64,000 bases of DNA. Source: Daucus carota subsp. sativus (lineage: Eukaryota > Streptophyta > Magnoliopsida > Apiales > Apiaceae). Shown here piece after piece: positions 10,657 to 22,860 of the stretch (within the stretch, counting starts at the first letter, position 1; each line of letters starts with the position of its first letter). The notes below the pieces were generated by a model. It was not told where the DNA came from and did no database searches. It was given only the letters and a program-made list of their open reading frames with translations. The translations under genes and the position numbers were made by a program. The DNA lies in assembly GCF_001625215.2 (NCBI RefSeq), contig NC_030384.2, positions 41,512,390 through 41,576,389 on the forward strand, in the 5' to 3' direction.

Positions 10657-13089
10657 ATGACTCAAAGAATGTTGCAACGCTCACTTTTTCTCAATACCAG
10701 AGCTTCCCTACGCAGATCCTTGTGCTCAACCACTGATCCCACACAGCTTCAGAACCTCCAGCCACTAGTCTCTGATCAACACCGCCATGAACAAATCAAA
10801 CTCCTCCAAACACACCTCCAAAACCACAACACTAACAAAGCCAAGAGAATGTTGAAATGTCTCGTTCTCTCTAAAACCCCATTCACTTCCCCCTCCCAAA
10901 TCTACTCCATGTTCACACCCTCCTCACATCCTGTTAAACTCACTTTCTTGAATCTCCTCTTGTCCGTTTGTGCTGAATGTAAATTAGCTAATGATGCATT
11001 GGAGTGCTATGTTTTAGTGAGGAAAGATGGTGTGTTTCCTGCTCTCTGGGCTTTTAATCTTGTGCTGGAGTGTTTGGTAGGTGCGTGTAAGTATGATAAG
11101 GTTCTTCAAGTGTTTGATCAAGTGGTTGAGCTGGGTGTTGAGGTTGATGGGTTTAGTTTTGGTAAAGCTGTGCAAGCTGCGGTGAAGGGGGGTGATTTGA
11201 AGAGGGGTTTGGATTTGTTGGAGGTTATGAAGAGGGATGGGATGGTTGTAGGTGGGTTTGTTTATAATGTTTTGATTGGGGGGTTGTGTAAGGAGAGGCG
11301 GGTTAGGGATGCGAGGAAGTTGTTTGATGAAATGACGGAGAGAGGGGTTGTGGCAAATAAGGTTGCGTATAATACGTTGATTGATGGGTATTGTAAGGAG
11401 GGGGATTTGGAGGAGGCGTTTAGAGTGAGAGAGATGATGAAGAGGAGTAATGTGGAGGCGAGTATTGTGACGTTTAATGTGATGCTTAATGGACTGTGTC
11501 GGGCTCAGAGGGTGGGGGATGCGGAGAAGATGTTGAGGGAGATGGAGGAGTATGGGTTCGCTCCGGATGGGTATACTTATAGTATACTATTTGATGGGCA
11601 TTTGAGAAGCGGTAATGCAAATGCATCGCTGGATTTGTTTGAAGAGACTGTTAGGAGAGGGATTAAGATTAATGACTTTACTTGTAGCGTTTTGTTGAAT
11701 ACGTTGTGTAAGAGTGGAAAAATGGATAAGGCGGAGGAGATTTTAAAGAAGCTGATGGAGAGTGGACTTGTTCCTACTGAGGTGATATTTAATACAATGG
11801 TGAATGGATACTGTCAGGCGGAGGATATGGCAAAAGCAATCTCTACTATTGAACAAATGGAAAGTACTCGCTTGAAGCCGAGTGGCATCACTTTCAATTC
11901 GATGATCAACAAGTTCTGTGATTTGAGCAATATGGTCGAGGCAGAGGAATGGGTGAAGAGAATGATTCAGAAGGGTATTCCTCCGAATCTGCAGACCTAT
12001 AATATCCTCATAGGTGGCTATGGACGAAAATGCCAATTTGATAGGTGTTTCCAAATTCTTGAAGAAATGGAAACTAGTGGGTTGAAGCCTAATGTTCTGA
12101 CCTACGGGTCACTGATAAATTGTTTGTGCAAGGATGGTAGGCATCTTGAAGCTGAGTTGATGTGCGAGGATATGGTGAATAGAGGTGTTCTTCCAAATGC
12201 ACAGATATATAACATACTTATAGATGGTTATTGCACAGTTGGAAAGCTGAATGAAGCTTTTCGCTGCCTCAATGAGATGTCAGAAAAAAAAGTTGTTCCC
12301 AATGTCGTAACATATAATACACTTATAAATGGGCTTTGTGGAAAGGGTAAGGTAGTGGAAGCAGAAGAATTGGCAAGTCAGATTCCAAGTAAAGGTTTAT
12401 ATCCTGATGCGTTCACGTATAATTCCCTAATAGCAGCTTATGCCAAGGTTGGCAACCATATTAAGGGTTTAGAATTGTATGAGAAGATGAAAGCTTCTGG
12501 CATCAGACCGACCTTGGTTACATACCATCAGCTAATCACTGGATTTACAAAAGATGGTCCAGCAATGGCTGAGGAATTGTTTCAAGAATTATTGGATAAT
12601 AATTTGACTCCTGATAGATTCATATACAATAAACTCATTCGTTGCTACGCAGAGCATATAGATTTTCAAAGAGCAAGTGCTATGTACAGTCAGATGATAG
12701 ATCGGGGAATTCCTCCCGACTGCTATACTTACAATAGCTTAATTTTGTGTAGGTTGAAGGAAGAAAAGGTGAAAGAAGCCAGAGAACTTTTTGATGATAT
12801 GAGAAACAAAGAGTTAGTTCCAAATCCGGACACTTATAACACACTTGTTAGGGGACATTGCAGAGTCAAGGATTTTAGCGGTGCATATCATTGGTACAGA
12901 GAAATGTTCGAAAAGGGTATTTTCCCAGGTGTTCGCCTTTGTGATGAGCTTATCTCTGGCCTAAGAGATGAAGGTAGATTAAAAGAGGTCGATATTATCT
13001 GCTCTCAAATGAGTGTTAAAGGGTTGCTTGATAGTAGCACAGCTGAGGATCTTTCTGCAGTTGCCAACTATAATGTCTCAGAGCAATAG
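10657..13089 (+). CDS. P-class pentatricopeptide repeat (PPR) protein, probably mitochondrial
   Basis: A single uninterrupted 810-codon reading frame. The N-terminus (MLQRSLFLNTRASLRRSLC region) is basic, rich in Ser/Leu/Arg and lacks acids, as in mitochondrial presequences. From about residue 90 to the C-terminus the protein is built of tandem 35-residue PPR motifs of the pattern VAYNTLIDGYCKEGDLEEAF, with no E, DYW or SMR domain, so it is a P-class member, usually involved in organelle transcript stabilisation, splicing or translation. It resembles the Arabidopsis At5g12100 type in length and intronless structure; that assignment is from memory. An alternative start at Met5 (10669) would also keep the presequence. 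The RNA target cannot be read safely without aligning positions 5 and 35 of each repeat. Confidence 0.93.
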   Translation: MTQRMLQRSLFLNTRASLRRSLCSTTDPTQLQNLQPLVSDQHRHEQIKLLQTHLQNHNTNKAKRMLKCLVLSKTPFTSPSQIYSMFTPSSHPVKLTFLNLLLSVCAECKLANDALECYVLVRKDGVFPALWAFNLVLECLVGACKYDKVLQVFDQVVELGVEVDGFSFGKAVQAAVKGGDLKRGLDLLEVMKRDGMVVGGFVYNVLIGGLCKERRVRDARKLFDEMTERGVVANKVAYNTLIDGYCKEGDLEEAFRVREMMKRSNVEASIVTFNVMLNGLCRAQRVGDAEKMLREMEEYGFAPDGYTYSILFDGHLRSGNANASLDLFEETVRRGIKINDFTCSVLLNTLCKSGKMDKAEEILKKLMESGLVPTEVIFNTMVNGYCQAEDMAKAISTIEQMESTRLKPSGITFNSMINKFCDLSNMVEAEEWVKRMIQKGIPPNLQTYNILIGGYGRKCQFDRCFQILEEMETSGLKPNVLTYGSLINCLCKDGRHLEAELMCEDMVNRGVLPNAQIYNILIDGYCTVGKLNEAFRCLNEMSEKKVVPNVVTYNTLINGLCGKGKVVEAEELASQIPSKGLYPDAFTYNSLIAAYAKVGNHIKGLELYEKMKASGIRPTLVTYHQLITGFTKDGPAMAEELFQELLDNNLTPDRFIYNKLIRCYAEHIDFQRASAMYSQMIDRGIPPDCYTYNSLILCRLKEEKVKEARELFDDMRNKELVPNPDTYNTLVRGHCRVKDFSGAYHWYREMFEKGIFPGVRLCDELISGLRDEGRLKEVDIICSQMSVKGLLDSSTAEDLSAVANYNVSEQ

Positions 13090-13992
13090 GAGGCGATTTG
13101 TGGGGGTGTTTCTTCGTAATGTTCTAATTTGGAGGAATTCTGGACTCAGCATCAAGACGGAGGATGAAAATTAATTGCATAGTATAATACCTGTTTAACA
13201 TTTATGATCTGTGGAACTTCCAAAAGAAATAATTATTAATTAAATTCTCACAATACTTGAGATGATGCGTTAATTTTGAATTCGGGATAAGAAAAAGTAT
13301 AAACCAAGAGTTTAAGAATGTTTTCCCATAGAAACGGAGTTTTACATTGATAGTCAAGGGTTTGAATCTCACCCGCTCCCTGCCGTTTATTTGAGTTGAG
13401 GAGGGCGTGGAAATATTTCATCAAAAGAGATCAGGTCTCAAATGTTGCATATCAGATTCCAGAGATTCCAGATCTTATCACTCGGTCGATGGATACAAAA
13501 TAATTTTTTTTTGAAAGACCTGTTATACACTCACACTCAAATTGGGTATCAGAGTGGGTAAATAATTAAAAAGAATAATCTTTCTTGAAGACAAGTTACG
13601 CATTAACCGTTCTTGTGTATAAATTTCTTTTATATCGCTTTCAATTAAACACACAATCGTCAATATTATCATGTATAGTTAATTATATCTTTATCAAAAA
13701 TTGTAATAGCTAATAAATATAGATAATTGAGCTATCCATTCTCAAAAAAGTAAAAGATTTGATATTTTTTTAGCACAATTGGATAGTGTGGGGTTATCTC
13801 TGTGCCTTCATTGTCAAAAAAAAAGTTAGATTTTTTTGAATATATATACAAGAATTATGATATTTTTATCATTTCTACTCGGTTTAATTTAGTGGCAAAT
13901 TGCACAGCAGGGAATAGTGGTGATATAAAAGGAGCGGGGCAACTGCAGTCTGCAGCAGTTGATAACCAAGTAAGACTGAGGAAAAACCAACA
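13090..13992. other. Intergenic region upstream of sterol reductase
   Basis: About 0.9 kb, AT-rich. A tRNA-promoter-like word (agggtttgaatctc near 13358) and a short stretch near 13774-13825 that resembles a SINE head followed by poly-A are too weak to call. The last hundred bases probably hold the 5' UTR of the reductase gene. I see no gene. Confidence 0.45.
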
Positions 13993-16900
13993 ATGCGAAT
14001 GGATCTGAATCATCTTCTCAATTCATTAATCCCTTCCTGGAACTCTGTTAGTACACACTCCAACTATCACTTCATCATTATCAATTTACTCACTCACTCA
14101 CTTTTTGTTCGTCGTTAATCAATCCTTACATAAATATTTTATCTACTAATTCAGTCATTTCTGTGTATTGAGCATTGTAATAGGCTGGTTTGCTACTAGT
14201 GTATTTCACTTACTTGAGATTAGCTGGATCTGTTTTACCTGGAAAGCTTGTTCCTGGAGTCACCTTATCCGACGGCTCTCGTCTCTACTACCGTTGCAAT
14301 GGTACAAATCTCTGTTGCGTGGCGCTTTTAAATTGATGCACGCCAGGTGTTTGATTAAATGTGTATCCACTTTTTTTCAGGATTGGCATCTCTTGTGCTG
14401 CTAGTAGCTCTACTTGGACTTGGAGCCTGGGCGGATTTCGTATCGCCTGCTGTATGTATTATTTAATTGGTGTATAAGCTGTTATATATGTGTCTATCCG
14501 TCAAAATTAAATGCATTTTGCATATTTAGTTTACTGTGGAGTGTTCTCGGGTATTTAATTGATTGTACTTTGGTTGTTGTAGCTGGAGCACTTTATCTTA
14601 TAGTATGTGTTTTCCTGTTTTGACAATGATTATTGATTGGTGAAGAAATTTAGGACGGTGTTCATTGTTTTATAAAGTTGGATGGAGTTAAGTTGGGCAT
14701 TCAATTGGTAGTGTCACAAGGGGATGGGTGCCACTGCCAATGGATTATGGTGTTTATGATCATCCAAAATTTGAGACTTGAGTTATGAGTGTTGGTTGTT
14801 AAAGTAAGCCAATGAAATTTTTACGAGATTTTTTAGCGAATCGGGGTTAGATAATTATATATATATATTCTTATTAGGTACTTACACTTGATCTCATTCA
14901 GAGTGAGATAAGGAAGAATGCATGTCTATTGTATGAAAACTATAGGCCATTTTCTTAATTGAACATTTTGTGCTGATACATTTTTATATACTATTACTAT
15001 CTGTATTGAACATACATGGGGTAAGCTACTTTTTCTTTTTTCTTCTTGTTACTATTTATTAATAAGCATGACTGTATCTTGCTTCATGAACAGCGTCACC
15101 GCTTCTGGATGTGTGTGTGTGTGTTACGAGGATGGTTTCCTGGTTTTTTGTTTACGAGGAAAATTTTATAAAACAATATTAGACCGCCTCCCTGTTTTTT
15201 GCATTCTTCATCTCTGTGTCAAGAGATGGAATTATAATATACTGTTTATTAGATATTCGGCATTTACTCACACAATCATTTGATATACCTTTGATACGTG
15301 CAGGTGATAGCAGATAGAGGACTCGAACTTCTGTCAACAACTTTTATATTCAGTGTTATTGTGAGTTTCAATTCACTATGCTTATGTGACCATGCATAAT
15401 CAGTGTTTTGCATCGTCTTAATTTATCATCTTCTATTTCAGGTAACATCATTACTTTGTGCAGTCGGTAGCAAATCTTCTAGTCAGAGTTCATCCCTGAA
15501 ACCTTACGTCACAAGAAACAAACTCAATGACTGGTATTGTCGCTTATTCTTTTTGCATGTATATCTTGTAAATTTACTGCATTATTTGGCTCTACCAGGC
15601 TCTCATTTGGCCTTGATTCCAAATTTAATATGGAAAGCAAGATTTGATAAGATTCAATGCTAAAAATAAAGGATTAAAATAAAAGAGTAAGTGATTTTCC
15701 CTCTCCTTATGTCCATCAGGTTGGCATTTAAAAAACTAGAAGCATTGCCATTTAGTGACTATATTTCACCTCTTCACAACCAACAAACTCTTTTTCTATC
15801 TTCAATATCTGCAGGGGGGCAGACCATCTTTATCCATAGCCAAAACCTAGAGACTTTTATAAACATCAAAAATGTTGGAATGTAGCTAGACTATAGTTTC
15901 TTCGAATACATTTCTGCATTAAATATTTAAATGCCTTCCGTGACTATTTTGACATCTCCAAGTTTGTCAGCATTTTCCATCTTATTTAGTATGAAGTCAA
16001 TATCTACAATGTATATATATAATTGTTTCTACTGGGGGGCCAAATAATCTGGTTGAGTCTGGAAGTATTGGTTCGGAATGCACCCCTTCTAGGGGTTCCC
16101 CTACTTCATTTCTTATTTTAAGGTTTCAATCTGACTGCCTCGGTGATAATCTTGGATTGTTGTCTCTACATACTTGTCATTCTTAATTGACAAGTAAAAA
16201 AAAAATTGATCCTTTTGTGACTTTAAAATTTCTGTAATCTGAATCATATTTATATGAAGAGCCCCATTTTAACTTCCTCTGGAGAAAGTGTTGTCTGCAG
16301 TAGCAAACTAGCGCATAGCAGTCATTAATTTAAAATATTAATGCAGTTAAACTGATAGGAGAAAGGTTTGTGTAGTTTCAAAGTATCACATGATTTTGTC
16401 TATATTCACCCAAAAGTCATTGGTATCAGTATATGTCAAGGAAAGGATATGTAAATTTTGTGATGTAACCATATGAAAACACTTTCGTATATGCAGATAT
16501 TGTATCAAGTATCAGTAATTCATGATTAAAAACTAATTATGTAGTTGATTCCTTCTTCAATTCTTTGAATGCTGAACCTGTATATCTGGTTTCTCTAGTT
16601 GAGTTGAAAATGTTTAGTGCTTGTGCATTCGGGATTTCGGGTATTAGTGATGATAGAGATCCTGAATAATATAAGTCATGCCGATAACAAATAAGAATTG
16701 ATGTTGTTATCCATGATCGGGTTATGAAACATGTGTTACTTTTCAAATAGGCCCGCATGAATATACGGATAATCTAGATATAGCCAACTCATTTGCATTA
16801 TGTTTTCAGCATGTTTAAGTTGGAGGATATGTCATTACTCCTGATTTATTCATCTCAACATGCCTGTCTGCGCACATACATCTTTATGTAATTATGTTCA

Positions 16901-19698
16901 TTATATAGGTGGCTGGGGATACAATTGAATCCTCATTTCATGGGCATTGACCTCAAGTACGTAACAATTTTATCATATCTATGTTCTTTCTGCCATATGA
17001 TGCTTTCTGTCTACTTCCTTTCGTATCAACAGATGTTTAGAGTTATTGTCCTCTATATTAAAATTTTCCATATTTATCGTACCCCTTCTTCAAAATGCTT
17101 GTTTCTTAGAAAGAAAATGTTTTCCCCCGTCAAGCCAGGATGAGGCGATATGGTTTTTTGTTACAACAATGAATTTCTTCATTTGTAGATTCTTCTTTGT
17201 TAGAGCTGGGATGATGGGATGGCTACTTATCAATCTCTCAGTTCTTGGAAAATGTTTTGAAAACAGCAGTTTGAGCCAGTCAATGATTCTCTATCAATTA
17301 TTCTGTCTGGTAATCTCCAATTATATACTTTCCTTGATTATTGTGATCTACAATAAGCATCATGGATACTGACTTTCTATCACTCGTAATGTCTTTTCAG
17401 TTATACATCCTTGATTATTTCATTCATGAAGAATACATGACATCTACGTAAGTTCATCCCCTGTCCTACTAAGAAAGATTGAGCAAGCTATGGTGTTGTT
17501 CCTATCGCATTAGTGGCTAAAAGTTCTATTTATAAATGTAGATTATCACAAGTCGGCAGTTCAGAAGGCATCTATTGTTCTAATGTTTGTTCTTTCTAAG
17601 ATATGTTCCAAGTACTGAAATGTATAGTTTCTGCTGCTTGGAATTTAGACTAGTGGTAGACTGTACGTATTAACCTTAATATTTATTTTTACGTTTAACA
17701 AGATGTGAGTGATAGCCAATATACTCGCATATAATTTACCTTTTGAAATCTCTATATGTATTCTATACTTCTATGCCTTGAGAAATTGTCTTCTCTTAAC
17801 ATGCGAATCTGTCAACTTTTTGAATGTTGTATTGCTGCTGTCAATTCTCAATTTTATCAAGAACCTTCATCTAACCTGGTACAGTAGTATCCGCATCCTT
17901 ACCAAAATTTATGACTATATATGAAACATGATAGTTGAATTGACCTACTTAAATGAAACATGGCAAGTTCTTGTAAATTTTTGTACTCTGAATGTTTTAG
18001 AAAAGTTGATTCCAGAATATTTAATTTCCTCTTGGCTATTTTCTATATATGATTAACCATTTGTGCTATAACATAGGTTTCCGTGTGTGTCTATATAATC
18101 TGTTTGGCCTTTTAATGATTCGGGCCTCTTTTTTAGGTGGGATATAATTGCAGAGAGATTGGGCTTCATGCTAGTGTTTGGAGATCTAGTTTGGATTCCC
18201 TACACCTTTAGTATACAGGCATGTGGTCTCTACTTCTTAAATAGAGCAACTAAAAAGACAGAAGAGATAGTGTGACTACTGAGGATTTAAATTCACAATA
18301 TGTAGTACTAGGTTTCACGTTACCTACCTGTAATTTATACGACTGCTTCTAGAGTTCTTGTTGCCCTTATAAATTTGAATCTCTATTGCTATCATCTAAA
18401 CAAAGGGCTATTGCACATTCATGAATTGTGTCAACCAAGTGATCATTTTTGTTTTCTTTTATAGGGTTGGTGGCTGTTGTATAATAAAGTGGAGCTAACA
18501 ACAGCGGCTGTTATTGCAAATTGTTTTGTCTTTCTTATCGGGTACTATGTGTAATTTGGATCACGTGCACACACAAATAGTCTTTATCCTCCTGTATCTA
18601 TATCAATATAGAGAGAGATCTAATGACCTTGCTAAACTGAAACTTGTAATCATGTATACCGAAGGTATATGGTGTTTCGAGGAGCAAACAAGCAGAAGCA
18701 CGTCTTTAAAAAGAATCCAAAAGCACTAATATGGGGTAGACCTCCAAAGGTTATTGGAGGGAAGCTGCTTGTATCTGGTTATTGGTACTCTATCAATCTA
18801 GTCTATTCTTTTATGGTCTGCTTTTAATTTCCATGTAGGCATGCATGTACACTGTATGAACTATCAACTAACAAGTTGATTGGCATTAAATCGTGACTAT
18901 GATTATTAGGAATCTTCTCTAGTAATTTTGATTTAAACCTCTACTGTAATCCATTGAGGAAGAATCGAACCCAAGGCCCAGGATTGACAAAGGATACAGG
19001 ATACCACTGGGCTATCCGATCACCCTCGCTATAATGGAGACCTTAGGAGTAAAATATTTACAGCCTATTACGTTGCTATTGCCTCAACAAATAATAATAT
19101 AATAATGTTTCTAAACAAAGAAATTAGAGATTGATTATGGTCGGCGACGGTGGATATCTGCACTAAAGCTGGCCCAACATATGATAGTTTATTTATAATG
19201 AGTTTCTTGTGCAGTTTTGGCATATGACATTCTAGTCCTGAACTAACTCTAATTAATTGCTAATTTTGCTTTATTCCCTAATGGTATTATGTATCCTGCC
19301 TCAGTATACGCTTCAGCTTGTGTTGACTCTTGTTTATGGCTTGCTCATAAATTCCAGTTAAATGTGTTTGCAGGGGAATTGCAAGGCACTGTAATTACCT
19401 TGGTGATTTGTTATTGGCATTGTCCTTTAGTTTGCCTTGTGGGATAAGGTAATTTTTCTTCTTATTTTTTTGAAAATGTCATGATTTGAACATTTATTGA
19501 TATAAGGTTGTAATAACCTTATAACCTATATGGCGGCTTTGCAGTTCCCCAGTTCCATATTTCTACCCAATATATCTCCTTATTTTGTTAATATGGAGAG
19601 AAAGAAGAGACGAAGCAAGGTGTGCACAAAAGTATAAAGATGTATGGGCAGAATATTGTAATGTGGTTCCCTGGAGAATACTCCCTTATGTTTATTAG
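13993..19698 (+). CDS. FK: Delta(14)-sterol reductase (C-14 sterol reductase, FACKEL/ERG24 type)
   Basis: Thirteen exons: 13993-14046, 14184-14301, 14381-14451, 15304-15360, 15442-15533, 16909-16956, 17189-17309, 17401-17447, 18137-18218, 18465-18541, 18665-18784, 19374-19448 and 19545-19698. They give 371 residues, close to the about 369 of Arabidopsis FACKEL. The enzyme reduces the C14=C15 double bond of sterol intermediates with NADPH in the ER membrane, between CYP51 and the later isomerase steps of phytosterol synthesis. Several hydrophobic segments are visible, plus family blocks FFFVRAGMMGWLLINLS, TWDIIAERLGFMLVFGDL, the reductase signature SGYWGIARHCNYLGDLL (about residues 291-307), and a C-terminus ending WRILPYVY. 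A second ATG at 13999 is an alternative start. The donor after 18218 is GC, not GT. The intron after 18784 carries a SINE-like insertion. Confidence 0.95.
18890..19030 (-). mobile_element. tRNA-derived SINE-like element
   Basis: On the minus strand an RNA polymerase III A-box-like word (tagcccagtggta, 19002-19014) is followed about 30 bases later by a B-box-like word (gggttcgattc, 18962-18972), the spacing of an internal tRNA promoter. The sequence does not fold as an intact tRNA (no paired acceptor stem), so a SINE head is more likely. The 3' end is not sharply defined. It sits antisense in the intron between exons 11 and 12 of the sterol reductase gene. Confidence 0.55.
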
Positions 19699-20859
19699 CA
19701 ATAGCAACCTGCTAATGGCGGATACAATTAATTGGCATGTACCTGAACTGAAAGTCATACAAGTTTTTGAAAAGCTATTTTTTGGTGAGTGAATGGTCAT
19801 ATACTGTACCCCGGTTCTCTGTAATGTTTCAGACCCCTGCAAAGTGTTCATGCCAATTTTTTAGAATGCTTGAGAGATTAATGAAACTTTTAATTTTTTG
19901 TATTTGAATAGTTTCACTTATGAGTTTTATGTAGGCAAAGTCTGTTCTATTAACTTATATGACACAAGCAATTTTAATATTTATCCAAGTCGTAAGTGTT
20001 TTTGTTTTAGTAATACAATATAAATTTTAATATTTAATATTGTTCAGAGATATAAAAATGAAGTAAAATGTCACAAAATTAATTGGAGACTATAAAACGT
20101 ATTATATATTTGAAATTTTTACGAAAATATACATGTGACTTAAATTGAGTAAAAGCGAATGAGATATTAATGAATAAATTTTGATGATGAAATTTGAATA
20201 TATTTTACTCATTTTCATTATATTTTACATGATTTAAAAGTCTATGTATTTTTGACTAAAAATTTTAGTTATAAAATTATTTTACGGGTTCGAGATTAAT
20301 TCCATTATGTTTTATTTAATCTTACTTAACATATATAGGGTCTTATGAGTAAAAAAACAAACATACAAGATTATTATAAATACAAGTGAAAATATACAAT
20401 GATATCATTAGAAAAAACTAAATATACCAGTGATATTACATAAGATATCGTATATTTTAAAACATTATCTTCGTGATTTAATTAATCATTTATATTAAAA
20501 ATATATTAATATAAAAGATTAATTATACACATCTAAATATTTGTTATACACACATGCTTATTATACCGAATACATATTTGTGATAATGACTTTTAATAAA
20601 TTTAATTTTATTTGCCCATACGAAAGAATATGGTATTAAATAATCTGAACAAATGGTCTAAATTATTAATTCGAATTTCGAAGTCAATAACAAATTATTA
20701 ATTTAGATGATTTACCCAACCGGTCCTTCTGTTAAAGTGTTCCCAACTGGAAAACAGTCATCAGAGTTTTGTAGTTTTCTGAACACAAATTGCAGGGCGG
20801 AGTAGCTTAAAACTACCAACAAAGACCATTAGGAATTCAGGATTCAATACCCAATTCGA
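19699..20859. other. Intergenic region between sterol reductase and VPS8
   Basis: About 1.15 kb of very AT-rich sequence holding the reductase 3' UTR and, in its last hundred bases or so, the VPS8 promoter and leader. I see no repeat or gene in it. Confidence 0.5.
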
Positions 20860-22822
20860 ATGGAGCTAGACCTAGATTCTCTCCTCAATTCAAATCTCAC
20901 CGACGACGACAGCGACAGCGAAACCGCCACTTCTCAGCGTCGCACAGTTGACGAGATCATTCTCAACGACTCCTCCTCCTCCTCGTCATCTCCTCCCTCG
21001 TCTCCGAAGCGAATCGATGTTTCGAATAATTCGAAAACCCTAACACTTGTAAACAGATCACCTGAATTGCCTTATGCTGATGCACGGAATCGAAATGCTT
21101 TGCCTGCTTTATTTGGCAGCAGTAGCAGTAGTGTGAGATCCAGTGTTAAGCCTGGTGCTGCTTTGGCTGCTGCTTTTGCTGCGTCTCGGAATGCTCAGTC
21201 GCCTCACGCTGCTGCTATTAAGCTGCGGAGAGCTAGTGCTTCTTCTGTTGAGGTTAATGAGGTAGTTTCTCAACCGCTTGCTGTTGAAACTGAACTTTCT
21301 AGTAGTTTTGATGTTGATGATGCGGTTAGAGATGTTAATTATGGAATGAGTAATTTGAGGGATAGTTTTACGGAACGGAATGAAGGATATGAAGTTACAA
21401 GTGTATCTTATGTGAATGAATCGAGCCGTGATAATTTTGAACTAGTTTTGGATATGCACATTGCTCCTACTCCTAGTTTAACTACTGAAGAAGAGAAAGA
21501 AGAATGTAATTCGAAAAATTCCGTATTACGTGATGACTCTGCTTTTGATGTTAATACAGAAAATTTTATTGGTGAACAAAATGTAGATAATAATGCATTG
21601 GAATACGAGAATGGGAGAGTGGTTGAGGAGGATTTCATATCGATATTAGAGAAACATGATGAAGCGGAGGGAATACCTTCGTCTGAAAAAGAAGTAGAAG
21701 ATAATGTGAATCAATATGAAAACACGTTCTCAAGTGATGGTTCGGAACCTTACGAAAACATTGATATGCAATTGGAAAATAGGGGGAGTGAAACAACTAG
21801 GGAGGAAACTCACATTTACATGAAGCCTCTTGATATGGCAGAAGAACTTGAGAAGAAATATGCACTTACAGATTCACAGGGAAAGAAAGACGCAGCCTCC
21901 CAACCTATGAGGTTAGAGGGTGTGCACCATGGGTCTACTGTGTTGGGATACTTTGACATTAATGCCAACAACACTGTTACACGCACAATTTCTTCCGAAA
22001 CATTTAGGCGAGATCATGGATCTGCACAAGTTTTGGCTGTTCATCTCAACTATATTGCTATTGGAATGTCAAAAGGGGTGATTATCTGCTTTCCAAGTAA
22101 AAAAACCCCTATGGTTGCCGATAGTAGCGATGCAAAGGTATTTTCATACGGAAGTTTTTTACTTGAACTCTATTTCACCTTTTTTTTCTATTATTTGTGA
22201 GTGCATTACCATCATTCATACAATTTGCCTAAAATCAATTTAGATATTAACCTCTTAGATCAGGATGCCTACATTTATGCCTGGATTGAGACGACCTGAA
22301 GACCTAGCCTGTGCAACAACCTTGTGCATGAGTACGACCTCATGAGCATGATGCTGGAACTGACACTAAATTCAGTAATAATACTATTAAAACCAGACAA
22401 TTATATCTTTAGTAGTCTATCAATCTTAATAAAAAAAATCTTTATAAAAACAATAAAATACATCACTTTGGATTGTTTGGTCTTTTGGGCCACAAATAAT
22501 TAAAATATGACTTTTAAAAATAAGATCTTCAATATATATATTTTGTCATAAAGATCTTTAATATTATATATTATGGATAGGTTGGTTTTTTGGGCTGGGG
22601 TAAGAAAATAAAAGTGAGAACTATTAAAAATAGGATTTTTAGATATCATAGTTAATTGATCAAACGAAGGCAATTGATCATAAATTAGATAATGAATAAT
22701 ATGTGACAGATTTATTTTTTAATATATAAGTTCAATTAAAGAAAAATATTGTTTGATAAAAATCAAATCTCAAACAGTATACAACTGCATAAAACATATC
22801 TACTGCTTATCAATCATTTTCT

Positions 22823-22860
<38 letters not shown>

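Noticed and set aside
11743..12054. 103-codon minus-strand frame inside the PPR gene
   Set aside because: It is antisense to a clear PPR coding sequence and has no family resemblance of its own.
18950..19030. Functional tRNA gene on the minus strand
   Set aside because: Box A and box B words exist, but no acceptor stem or anticodon arm can be paired, so a SINE head is the better call.
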